This document shows, in pieces, positions 57,568 to 64,000 of a stretch of 64,000 bases of DNA. Positions within the stretch are counted from its first letter, which is position 1; every line of letters begins with the position of its first letter. The notes below the pieces were generated by a model. That model was not told the origin of the DNA. It ran no database searches and saw only the letters and a list, made by a program, of their open reading frames with translations. The DNA is taken from the NCBI RefSeq assembly GCF_025989145.1, contig NZ_JAPDNQ010000001.1, positions 1,798,001 through 1,862,000 on the forward strand. Direction: 5' to 3'. This DNA is from Microbacterium sp. SSM24. GTDB taxonomy: Bacteria > Actinomycetota > Actinomycetes > Actinomycetales > Microbacteriaceae. A program made the position numbers and the translations under genes.

Positions 57568-58572
57568 TCAGCGCGACAGCGTGGAGGCGCGGACAACGAG
57601 CTCGGGCTGGAAGACGGTCTGGCGCGCGATGCTCTCGGGATCTGCGGCCTCTTCGAGCACGATGCGCAGCGCGGTGCGGCCGATCATGCGACTCGGCTGG
57701 CGGATCGACGACAGCGGAACGGCGGCCGCCGCTGCGAACGGGATGTCGTCGAACCCGATGATCGCGATGTCCTGGGGCACCAGCATCCTGCCGTCCACCA
57801 CCAGGGACTGCAGCAGCCCCAGCGCGAGCAGATCGTTCGCGGCGAACAGCGCATCCGGCCACTCCCGGCGCGGTCGCGCGAGGATGCGGGCACCGGCGGC
57901 CACTCCGTCCTCGACGGTCATCGCGGAGGTCGCGACCACCTCGAGATCCGCGCCGGCGTTCTCGGCCGCGACGCGCGCGCCGGCCAGGCGGTCGTTCACC
58001 TGCCGGATGTCGAACGGCCCGCCCACGAACGCGATGCGGCGCCGCCCGCCGGCGATGAGGTGCTCCACGGCCATGCGACCGCCGATGACGCTGTCGACCG
58101 AGACGGAGGAGAAGCGGCCGTCGCCGCTGAATCGATCCACCAGAACGGCGGCGATTCCGCGTGCGCGCAGCCGCTGAAGGCGCGCGGTCACGTCGCCGTA
58201 GGGGGCGATCAGGAGCCCTCGCACCTGCTGCTCCTCGAACAGGTCGAGGTAGAGCTTCTCCCGCGCGAGATCCTCGTCGGTGTTGCCGTAGAGGATCGCG
58301 ATGCCGTGCTTGGTCGCCTCGTCCTCGGCACCGCGCACGACGTCGTTGTAGAAGGGGTTCTGGCCGTCGAGCACGACGAACCCGACCGTCGTGCTCACGC
58401 CGGCGCGCAGCTTTCGCGCGGCATCGTTGCGCACGTAGCCGAGTTCTTCGATGGCTCGGCTCACGCGGTCGACCGAGTCGGCGGAGACCTCTCCGGGTCG
58501 ATTGAGGACGTTCGAGACCGTGCCGACCGAAACGCCCGCGCGCAGCGCGACATCACGGATGCTGACCGGCAC
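57568..58572 (-). CDS. LacI-family repressor of the sugar ABC transporter
   Basis: 334 residues from the GTG at 58572, which has GTGGGGG upstream and puts SIRDVALRAGVSVGTVSNVLNRPG at the N-terminus; an in-frame GTG at 58599 would add nine residues. The effector domain starts TVGFVVLDGQNPFYNDVVRGAED, with IIGFDDIPFAAAAAVPLSSIRQP near the end. It should bind the TGAATCGATTCA palindrome at 58669 and control the divergent transporter operon. The ligand is probably the transported sugar. Confidence 0.9.
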   Translation of the reverse strand: MPVSIRDVALRAGVSVGTVSNVLNRPGEVSADSVDRVSRAIEELGYVRNDAARKLRAGVSTTVGFVVLDGQNPFYNDVVRGAEDEATKHGIAILYGNTDEDLAREKLYLDLFEEQQVRGLLIAPYGDVTARLQRLRARGIAAVLVDRFSGDGRFSSVSVDSVIGGRMAVEHLIAGGRRRIAFVGGPFDIRQVNDRLAGARVAAENAGADLEVVATSAMTVEDGVAAGARILARPRREWPDALFAANDLLALGLLQSLVVDGRMLVPQDIAIIGFDDIPFAAAAAVPLSSIRQPSRMIGRTALRIVLEEAADPESIARQTVFQPELVVRASTLSR

Positions 58573-58624
58573 GGCGCCCCCACTTCTTCGTCGGATCACG
58601 ATTCGGTCACTGTCACCGAGTGAC

Positions 58625-58680
58625 TTGACCGAAAACGTCGGTGTACATACAGTAGCCTGAAACCCGCCTGAATCGATTCA
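58625..58680 (+). promoter_or_regulatory. Promoter and LacI operator of the sugar ABC operon
   Basis: TTGACC at 58625-58630, 17-bp spacer, TACAGT at 58648-58653 form a sigma-70-type promoter. TGAATCGATTCA at 58669-58680 is a perfect LacI-type palindrome about 10 bp after the expected start of transcription, so a bound repressor would block elongation. The first gene starts at 58709. Confidence 0.7.
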
Positions 58681-58708
58681 CCCATTTCACCTCAACGAGG
58701 AGGCCGCC

Positions 58709-60235
58709 GTGGCAGCAGATGTCGCCCCCGCCGCGCCGCACCCCGCCCTGGAGCTGCGACGGGTGGTGAAGTCCTTCGGTCCGGTGGTCGCCCTCCGTTC
58801 CGGAAGCCTCACCCTCGAGCGCGGCTCGATCCACGCCCTCATCGGCGAGAACGGCGCCGGCAAGTCGACGCTCGTGAAGATCGTCGCGGGGCTCTACCGC
58901 CGTGACGCGGGGGATCTCCTCCTCGACGGCGAGTCGGTCGACTTCACCAGCACGGCGCAGTCCAAGGCCGCCGGGATCGCGGTGATCTACCAGGAGCCGA
59001 CGCTCTTCCCCGACCTGTCCGTGACGGAGAACATCTTCATGGGCCGGCAGCCCACGAACCGGTTCGGACGCATCGACCGCAAGGCGATGCGCGCGGAGGC
59101 CGTCGAGATCTTCCAGCGCCTGGGCGTCGCCCTCGACCCCGACCGTGTGACAGAGGGCCTCTCGATCGCCGATCAGCAGATCATCGAGATCGCGAAGGCC
59201 ATCTCGCTCGATGCCCGCGTGCTCATCATGGACGAGCCGACGGCGGCGCTGTCGGGCGTGGAGGTCGAGCGGCTCTTCGCGGTCGCGCGCAGCCTGCGCG
59301 ATGAGGACCGCGCCCTGCTGTTCATCTCGCACCGCTTCGACGAGGTGTTCGCCCTGTGCGACACCGTCACCGTCATGCGCGACGGCTCGTACATCGACAC
59401 CACCGCGATCGCCGACACCACCGTCGACGACCTCGTGCGCCAGATGGTCGGCCGCGACGTCACCGAGCTGTTCCCGAAGCTGCCGTCCGAGGTCGGCGAC
59501 GTGGTGCTCGAGGTCGAAGGACTCACGCGCAAAGGCGTGTTCCGCGACATCACGTTCACGCTCCGCGCCGGCGAGATCGTCGGCCTCGCGGGCCTGGTCG
59601 GCGCCGGCCGCAGCGAGGTCGCCCGCGCCGTGTTCGGCGTGGACCCCTACGAGGCGGGATCGGTCCGCCTCGAGGGCCGCGCGCTCCCGAAGGGCAACCC
59701 GCGCCTCGCCACGACACGCGGCATCGCGCTCGTGCCGGAGGACCGCCGCAAGCAGGGCCTCGTGCTCGATGACGGGGTCTCGCGCAACATCACCCTCGCG
59801 ATCCGCTCGAAGCTCGCCAGATGGGGTCTTCTGTGGTCCGGCCTCGAGAACCGCGCCGCGCAGGTGTGGGCGAGCCGGCTCGAGGTGAAGACGGCCGCGC
59901 TCGACGCCGAGGCCGGAACGCTCTCGGGGGGCAACCAGCAGAAGGTCGTGCTCGGGAAATGGCTCGCGACCGAGCCGAAGGTGCTCATCGTGGACGAGCC
60001 CACGCGCGGCATCGACGTGGGCACGAAGGCCGAGGTGCATCGCCTCCTGTCTCAGCTGGCCCAGCAGGGACTGGCGATCCTCATGATCTCGTCCGAGCTC
60101 CCGGAGGTGCTGGGAATGGCCGACCGCGTCCTCGTCATGCGGGAGGGACGCCTCACCGGCGAGTTCACCCGCGAGGAGGCGACGCCCGAAGCGGTCATGT
60201 TCGCCGCGACGGCAGACGCGGAGGTGGCACGATGA
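58709..60235 (+). CDS. CUT2 sugar ABC transporter ATP-binding protein, rhamnose type
   Basis: 508 residues with two ABC domains. Domain 1: GENGAGKST (near residue 49), [46 protein letters not shown]. Domain 2: [18 protein letters not shown] (degenerate Walker A), [29 protein letters not shown]. The [11 protein letters not shown] text is typical of the rhamnose/AI-2 (RhaT/LsrA) branch. It powers uptake through the two permeases that follow. GTG start with GAGGAGG upstream; 4-bp overlap with the first permease gene. Confidence 0.9.
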   Translation: MAADVAPAAPHPALELRRVVKSFGPVVALRSGSLTLERGSIHALIGENGAGKSTLVKIVAGLYRRDAGDLLLDGESVDFTSTAQSKAAGIAVIYQEPTLFPDLSVTENIFMGRQPTNRFGRIDRKAMRAEAVEIFQRLGVALDPDRVTEGLSIADQQIIEIAKAISLDARVLIMDEPTAALSGVEVERLFAVARSLRDEDRALLFISHRFDEVFALCDTVTVMRDGSYIDTTAIADTTVDDLVRQMVGRDVTELFPKLPSEVGDVVLEVEGLTRKGVFRDITFTLRAGEIVGLAGLVGAGRSEVARAVFGVDPYEAGSVRLEGRALPKGNPRLATTRGIALVPEDRRKQGLVLDDGVSRNITLAIRSKLARWGLLWSGLENRAAQVWASRLEVKTAALDAEAGTLSGGNQQKVVLGKWLATEPKVLIVDEPTRGIDVGTKAEVHRLLSQLAQQGLAILMISSELPEVLGMADRVLVMREGRLTGEFTREEATPEAVMFAATADAEVAR

Positions 60236-61272
60236 CCACGACGGCCACCCCCACGGTCCAGCCGGGATCGAGCGCGGCATCCAAGCTGGTGCGCCGCATC
60301 GGAACGGCTCGCGAGACCGGCATCCTCGTCGCCCTGCTCCTCGTCGTGCTCTTCGCGACGATCAGCAACCCGACGTTCCTGTTCTCGGGCGACGGCTTCC
60401 GCGATCTCCTCCTCACGCCGTCGCTGCTGCTGCTGGTCGCCGTGGGCTCGGCGATCGTCATCATCTCGCGCAACGTCGACCTGTCCGTCGGATCGATCGT
60501 GGGCCTCACCGCGTATCTCACCGGCCGGCTCTTCATCGACATCCCCGGCATCCCGCTCATCGGCGTCTTCGTCGGCGGCGTGGTCATGGGCGGACTGCTC
60601 GGGCTCATCAACGGCTCGCTCGTCGCCTTCGCCCGCGTGCCCGCGCTGGTCATCACGCTCGGCACGATGTACATCTACCGCGGCCTCAACGTCGCGTGGA
60701 CCGGCAGCGACCGCATCAACGCCTCCGACCTTCCGGCCGACTTCCGCGCGCTCGGCACCGACCGCATCCTCGGCATCCCGATCCTCACGATCATCGCCGT
60801 CGTCGTGCTCGTCGTGGCCGCGTGGTACCTGCGCAACCTCCGCAGCGGCCGTGAGCTGTACGCCATCGGATCCGATCCGGCGGCCGCGCACCTCTACGGA
60901 CTGCGCGTCACCCGGCGCATCATCGGGGCGTTCGTCACCAGCGGCGCCCTCGCCGGCCTCGCCGGCGTGCTGTACGCGGCGCGCTACGGCACGGTCTCCT
61001 CCGGGGCAGGCTTCGGATGGGAGCTGCAGGCCATCGGCGCGGCCGTCATCGGCGGCGTCGCGATCTCGGGCGGCGTCGGCACGGTGTGGGGCGCGGCGAT
61101 CGGCGCGTTCCTGCTGCTGACCATCAACCGGGCCCTGCCGATCCTGGGCATCGACGACTTCTGGCAGCGCGCCGTCGTCGGCGCACTGATCCTGGGCGCG
61201 ATCGTGCTCGACCGGGTGCTCGCCGTCCGCCAGCACCGACGACTCATCGCACAGCGGGAGGAGACACGATGA
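60232..61272 (+). CDS. CUT2 sugar ABC permease, RhaP-like
   Basis: 346 residues with about nine or ten membrane helices. The BPD_transp_2 family signature is [24 protein letters not shown] early and [21 protein letters not shown] late, with [15 protein letters not shown] [18 protein letters not shown] in the coupling loop. It forms one half of the sugar channel with the next permease. The ATG at 60232 overlaps the ATPase stop and the end overlaps the next gene, so the three are co-translated. Confidence 0.9.
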   Translation: MTTTATPTVQPGSSAASKLVRRIGTARETGILVALLLVVLFATISNPTFLFSGDGFRDLLLTPSLLLLVAVGSAIVIISRNVDLSVGSIVGLTAYLTGRLFIDIPGIPLIGVFVGGVVMGGLLGLINGSLVAFARVPALVITLGTMYIYRGLNVAWTGSDRINASDLPADFRALGTDRILGIPILTIIAVVVLVVAAWYLRNLRSGRELYAIGSDPAAAHLYGLRVTRRIIGAFVTSGALAGLAGVLYAARYGTVSSGAGFGWELQAIGAAVIGGVAISGGVGTVWGAAIGAFLLLTINRALPILGIDDFWQRAVVGALILGAIVLDRVLAVRQHRRLIAQREETR

Positions 61273-62327
61273 CCGCCCTGACGGATGCCGCGCCCGCCCG
61301 CGTCTACAAGGCCCACGCAAAGCCCGCCTGGCGCCGCGTGCTGCTCACACGCGAGTCCGCGATCATCGCGATCCTGCTGCTCGTGATCGTCGTGGCGCTC
61401 GCGACGGTGCGCAATTTCGACAGCCCGCTCACGGTCACCTACCTGCTCCGCGACGTCGCGCCGATCCTGCTGATCGCACTGCCGATGACGCTCATCATCA
61501 TCACCGAGGAGATCGACCTCTCGGTGGCGAGCATCGTGGGCCTCTCGTCGGTGATGACCGGCATCCTGACCCAGGCGGGTCTGCCCTTCCCGCTCGCGGC
61601 TGTCGTCGCGATCGTGGTGGGCACGATCGCCGGTGCCTTCAACGGCTTCCTCATCACGGTGGTCGGGCTCCCGTCGCTCGCGGTGACGATCGGCACGCTC
61701 GCGCTGTTCCGCGGGATCGCGGTGGGTCTGCTCGGGACGACGGCGATCACCGACTTCCCCGAGGAGTGGACCGATCTCGCCAAGGCGAACATCCCGGGCA
61801 CCCCCATCCCGGTGATCATGATCCCGTTCGTCGTCCTCGCGATCGTGTTCGCGGTCGTGCTGCACTTCACGCCGTTCGGGCGCTCGCTGTACGCGATCGG
61901 CCTCAGCAAGGAGGCCGCCGCCTTCTCGGGCATCGACGTCGGGCGCACGAAGTTCCTGCTCTTCGTGCTCAGCGGCGCCGTCTCGGGATTCGCGGGCGTC
62001 TACTTCACGCTCCTGTACTCCAACGCCCGCGGAGACAACGCGATGGGCATGGAGCTGCAGGTGATCGCGGCGGTCCTGCTCGGCGGCGTCTCGATCTTCG
62101 GCGGCCGGGGTGCGCTGCACGGCGTCATCGCGGGCGTCCTGCTCATCGGCACGCTCGGCAGCGCCCTGCGCCTCGCCGGCGTCACCAGCGACATCATCAA
62201 CGTCATCACCGGACTGCTGCTCATCGCATCGGTGGTGTCGTCCAGCCTGCTCGCATGGCTGCAGGTCCGCAGGACCGCCGCCATCGGGAAGAGGAAGGGG
62301 CGAGCCGGCGCATCGGACGCGCCGTGA
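61269..62327 (+). CDS. CUT2 sugar ABC permease, RhaQ-like
   Basis: 352 residues of the BPD_transp_2 family: [89 protein letters not shown]. It is the heterodimer partner of the preceding permease. A pair of distinct permeases with one double ATPase and one binding protein is the rhamnose-transporter layout. The gap to the binding protein is 67 bp. Confidence 0.9.
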   Translation: MTALTDAAPARVYKAHAKPAWRRVLLTRESAIIAILLLVIVVALATVRNFDSPLTVTYLLRDVAPILLIALPMTLIIITEEIDLSVASIVGLSSVMTGILTQAGLPFPLAAVVAIVVGTIAGAFNGFLITVVGLPSLAVTIGTLALFRGIAVGLLGTTAITDFPEEWTDLAKANIPGTPIPVIMIPFVVLAIVFAVVLHFTPFGRSLYAIGLSKEAAAFSGIDVGRTKFLLFVLSGAVSGFAGVYFTLLYSNARGDNAMGMELQVIAAVLLGGVSIFGGRGALHGVIAGVLLIGTLGSALRLAGVTSDIINVITGLLLIASVVSSSLLAWLQVRRTAAIGKRKGRAGASDAP

Positions 62328-62394
62328 CCGCCCCAGAGCACCACACACCACAACCGCAGCAAAGCACTCGCACACTGCACCACGGAAGGAAACA

Positions 62395-63444
62395 ATGATG
62401 TTCGGAATGAAGCGCACACGGCGAGCCGGCGTGGTCGCCGCGATCGCCGTCGGTGTCTCGCTCGTCGCCGCCGGCTGTGCCGGTGGCGGTTCGGGCGGGG
62501 ACCCGTCGGACGGCGGCGACGGCGGCGACGCCAACCTGTCGATCACGATGCTGCCCAAGAACCTGGGCAACGCGTACTTCGACACGTCGACCGGCGGCGC
62601 CGAGGAGGCGACCGCGGAGTTCGGCGGCACGTTCGAGGAGGTCGGCCCGTCGGAGGCGTCGCCCACCTCGCAGGTGCAGTACATCCAGACCGCGGCGCAG
62701 CAGGGCGCGGGCGGCCTGATCGTCTCGGCCAACGACCCGGAGGCTCTCTGCGACGCGCTCGACGAGGCGCGCTCGGCCGGTGTCAAGGTCGTCACGTTCG
62801 ACTCGGACACCAACCCCGAGTGCCGTGACCTGTTCATCAACCAAGCGACCGCCGAGGGCATCGCGAAGATCCAGGTCGACCTGATCGCGGAGCAGATCGG
62901 CGACGCCGGCCAGATCGCGATCCTGTCGGCTTCGGCCAACGCGACCAACCAGAACGCCTGGATCGAGATGATGGAGGAGGAGCTCGCCGCGAACCACCCC
63001 GACATCGAGCTCGTCGAGGTCGTCTACGGCGACGACGACGACCAGACCTCGTTCGACAAGACGGCGGCTCTGCTCCAGACCTACCCGGAGCTCAAGGGCA
63101 TCGTCTCGCCGACCACGGTCGGCATCTCGGCCGCGGCGCGCTACCTGTCGACCTCGGAGTACAAGGGCAAGGTCGCGCTGACCGGCCTCGGCACCCCGAA
63201 CCAGATGCGCGAGTACGTCGAGGACGGCACCGTCACCGCGTTCGCGCTGTGGAACCCGGCCGACCTCGGCTACCTGGCCGCGTACGCGACCCAGGCGCTC
63301 ATCACCGGTGAGATCACCGGCGAAGAGGGCGACACGTTCGAGGCCGGCAAGCTCGGCTCGTTCGAGGTCGGCCCCGACGCCGGCGTGCTCCTCGGCGACC
63401 CGTACGTGTTCGACGCGGACAACATCGGCGACTTCGACTTCTGA
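62395..63444 (+). CDS. Sugar-binding lipoprotein of the CUT2 transporter, RhaS-like
   Basis: 349 residues. Lipoprotein signal with lipobox VAAGC (acylated Cys at residue 28) and a Gly/Asp-rich linker. Peripla_BP_4 fold: ITMLPKNLGNAYFDTSTGGAEEA, LIVSANDPEALCDALDEARSAGVKVVTFDSD, GIVSPTTVGISAAARYL, FALWNPADLGYLAAYATQAL. The KNLGNPYFD-like start is typical of RhaS. It delivers the sugar to the permeases. GGAAGGA lies 6-12 bp before the double ATG. A strong terminator follows, ending the operon. Confidence 0.9.
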   Translation: MMFGMKRTRRAGVVAAIAVGVSLVAAGCAGGGSGGDPSDGGDGGDANLSITMLPKNLGNAYFDTSTGGAEEATAEFGGTFEEVGPSEASPTSQVQYIQTAAQQGAGGLIVSANDPEALCDALDEARSAGVKVVTFDSDTNPECRDLFINQATAEGIAKIQVDLIAEQIGDAGQIAILSASANATNQNAWIEMMEEELAANHPDIELVEVVYGDDDDQTSFDKTAALLQTYPELKGIVSPTTVGISAAARYLSTSEYKGKVALTGLGTPNQMREYVEDGTVTAFALWNPADLGYLAAYATQALITGEITGEEGDTFEAGKLGSFEVGPDAGVLLGDPYVFDADNIGDFDF

Positions 63445-63456
63445 GCCGACACCGGC

Positions 63457-63483
63457 GCCCGGCCCGCATCGCGCGGGCCGGGC
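63457..63483 (+). terminator. Terminator of the sugar transporter operon
   Basis: GCCCGGCCCGC (63457-63467) pairs perfectly with GCGGGCCGGGC (63473-63483) around a five-base loop, starting 13 bp after the binding-protein stop. No T-tract, as elsewhere in this genome. Confidence 0.75.
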
Positions 63484-63498
63484 GTCGCGCTGTCCGGA

Positions 63499-63588
63499 CT
63501 CCGCAGTCACTTCGTGCCGCGGTTCGCCCGCGGCTTCGGCGTGTCCTGACTGCGGAGCGGCGGGTTATGACTGCGGAGCGGCGGGTTA
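63499..63588. repeat. 21-bp exact tandem repeat with an inverted partner
   Basis: The 21-bp unit starting TGACTGCGGAGCGGCGGG occurs twice in tandem (63547-63567 and 63568-63588). Its first 11 bases, TGACTGCGGAG, are present inverted as CTCCGCAGTCA at 63499-63509. The layout (direct repeats plus an inverted copy around a GC-rich core) resembles the elements at 30858 and 52477 and suggests REP/MITE-like DNA. It lies just before the gluconokinase gene. Confidence 0.8.
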
Positions 63589-63632
63589 GCCTGGGCGCAG
63601 CATCCGTCCGCGCATCATCCGAGGAGACCGCC

Positions 63633-64000
63633 GTGCCGATCGTCGTGATGGGGGTGTCGGGCTCGGGGAAGTCCACGGTGGCGGCGGCGCTGGCGGGGCG
63701 CGTCGGCGGCGTCTACCTCGATGCCGACGACTTCCACCCGCCCGCGAACGTCGCCAAGATGACGGCGGGGATCCCGCTCACGGACGAGGACCGGATGCCG
63801 TGGCTCGCCCTGGTGGCGGAGGCGATGGTGTCCGCGGAGCGGCGTGACGGCACTGCGGTCGTGGCGTGCTCGGCGCTGCGCCGGACGTATCGCGACGCGC
63901 TGCGTGCGGTGGCGGGCGACGTCTTCTTCGTGCAGCTCGACGGGTCGCCAGAGCTCCTCGCCGCCCGTATCGGCGCGCGCGCCGACCACTTCATGCCGTC
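63633..64000 (+). CDS. Gluconokinase (partial, cut by the right edge)
   Basis: 122 complete codons are visible from the GTG at 63633, with GAGGAGA 5-11 bp before. Walker A GVSGSGKST at residues 7-15; YLDADDFHPPANVAKMTAGIPLTDEDRMPWL is the gluconate-binding signature of the thermoresistant gluconokinase family; VVACSALRRTYRDALR and FVQLDGSPELLAARI follow, and the frame runs off at ADHFMPS. It phosphorylates gluconate to 6-phosphogluconate. About 45 residues should lie beyond the window. Adjacent to the sugar transporter but behind a terminator, so probably a separate unit. Confidence 0.9.
   Translation, partial: MPIVVMGVSGSGKSTVAAALAGRVGGVYLDADDFHPPANVAKMTAGIPLTDEDRMPWLALVAEAMVSAERRDGTAVVACSALRRTYRDALRAVAGDVFFVQLDGSPELLAARIGARADHFMP

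Noticed and set aside
1..64000. tRNA, rRNA, integrase, phage structural genes or an intact insertion sequence
   Set aside because: None was recognised on either strand; the HNH protein and the palindromic repeats are the only mobile-like features.

Overview
The window is GC-rich DNA with many GTG starts, ATGA/GTGA stop-start overlaps and a gene set typical of Actinobacteria, most likely Microbacteriaceae (Microbacterium-like). Pointers are HelR, SigK/RskA/fasciclin, Holin-X and DUF3618 membrane proteins, a DUF222-HNH protein, and an LPXTG pilin with a class C sortase. I saw no rRNA, tRNA, CRISPR array or intact insertion sequence.

Layout. 0-5.6 kb: two small proteins, a diacylglycerol-kinase-family enzyme, a three-gene envelope operon (coiled-coil/DUF3618/Holin-X), and a divergent sigK-rskA-fasciclin locus like the mycobacterial SigK regulon. 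5.7-6.0 kb: a frameshifted gene remnant. 6.05-19.3 kb: one tightly packed catabolic island with a polar-amino-acid-type ABC importer, an asparaginase-fold protein with altered catalytic residues, an FAD oxidoreductase, an aminotransferase, two creatinase-type M24 proteins around a GntR regulator, an aldehyde dehydrogenase, an AA_synth (DUF1185) protein and an M20 amidohydrolase. Its substrate is not known to me. 19.3-21.3 kb: a MacB/LolD-type ABC pair. 21.3-26.5 kb: a LacI-controlled divergent sugar cluster (PfkB kinase, mannose-6-phosphate isomerase, aldolase-like protein, Gfo/Idh/MocA dehydrogenase) with two identical operators between the arms. 26.5-31.6 kb: an esterase, a tandem repeat, a DUF222-HNH protein and an FdhF-like molybdopterin oxidoreductase carrying palindromic insertions in its reading frame. 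31.7-35.4 kb: an ABC exporter with a NarL-type two-component system.

35.7-46.9 kb is the most interesting region. It holds two helix-turn-helix proteins, small membrane and exported proteins, a pilin-sortase operon with a second sortase-like protein, a 719-residue ECF sigma factor fused to membrane segments and an ectodomain, and a shorter paralogue of that sigma factor. Ten sites share a promoter-like signature, CGTCAT, 17-18 bp, GTC(T/C)T. They lie in front of nearly every transcription unit here, including both sigma genes and a hairpin-rich stretch without a gene that looks like a small RNA. I infer an ECF-sigma-controlled surface/pilus regulon.

47.2-57.4 kb: a TetR regulator, a PLP decarboxylase, HelR with a rifampicin-associated element in its promoter, a glutamate decarboxylase/antiporter acid-resistance pair, and a PadR-membrane protein pair. 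57.6-64 kb: a LacI-controlled CUT2 (rhamnose-type) sugar ABC transporter, followed by a gluconokinase cut by the window edge. Names and functions are assigned from recalled family motifs, without database searches.
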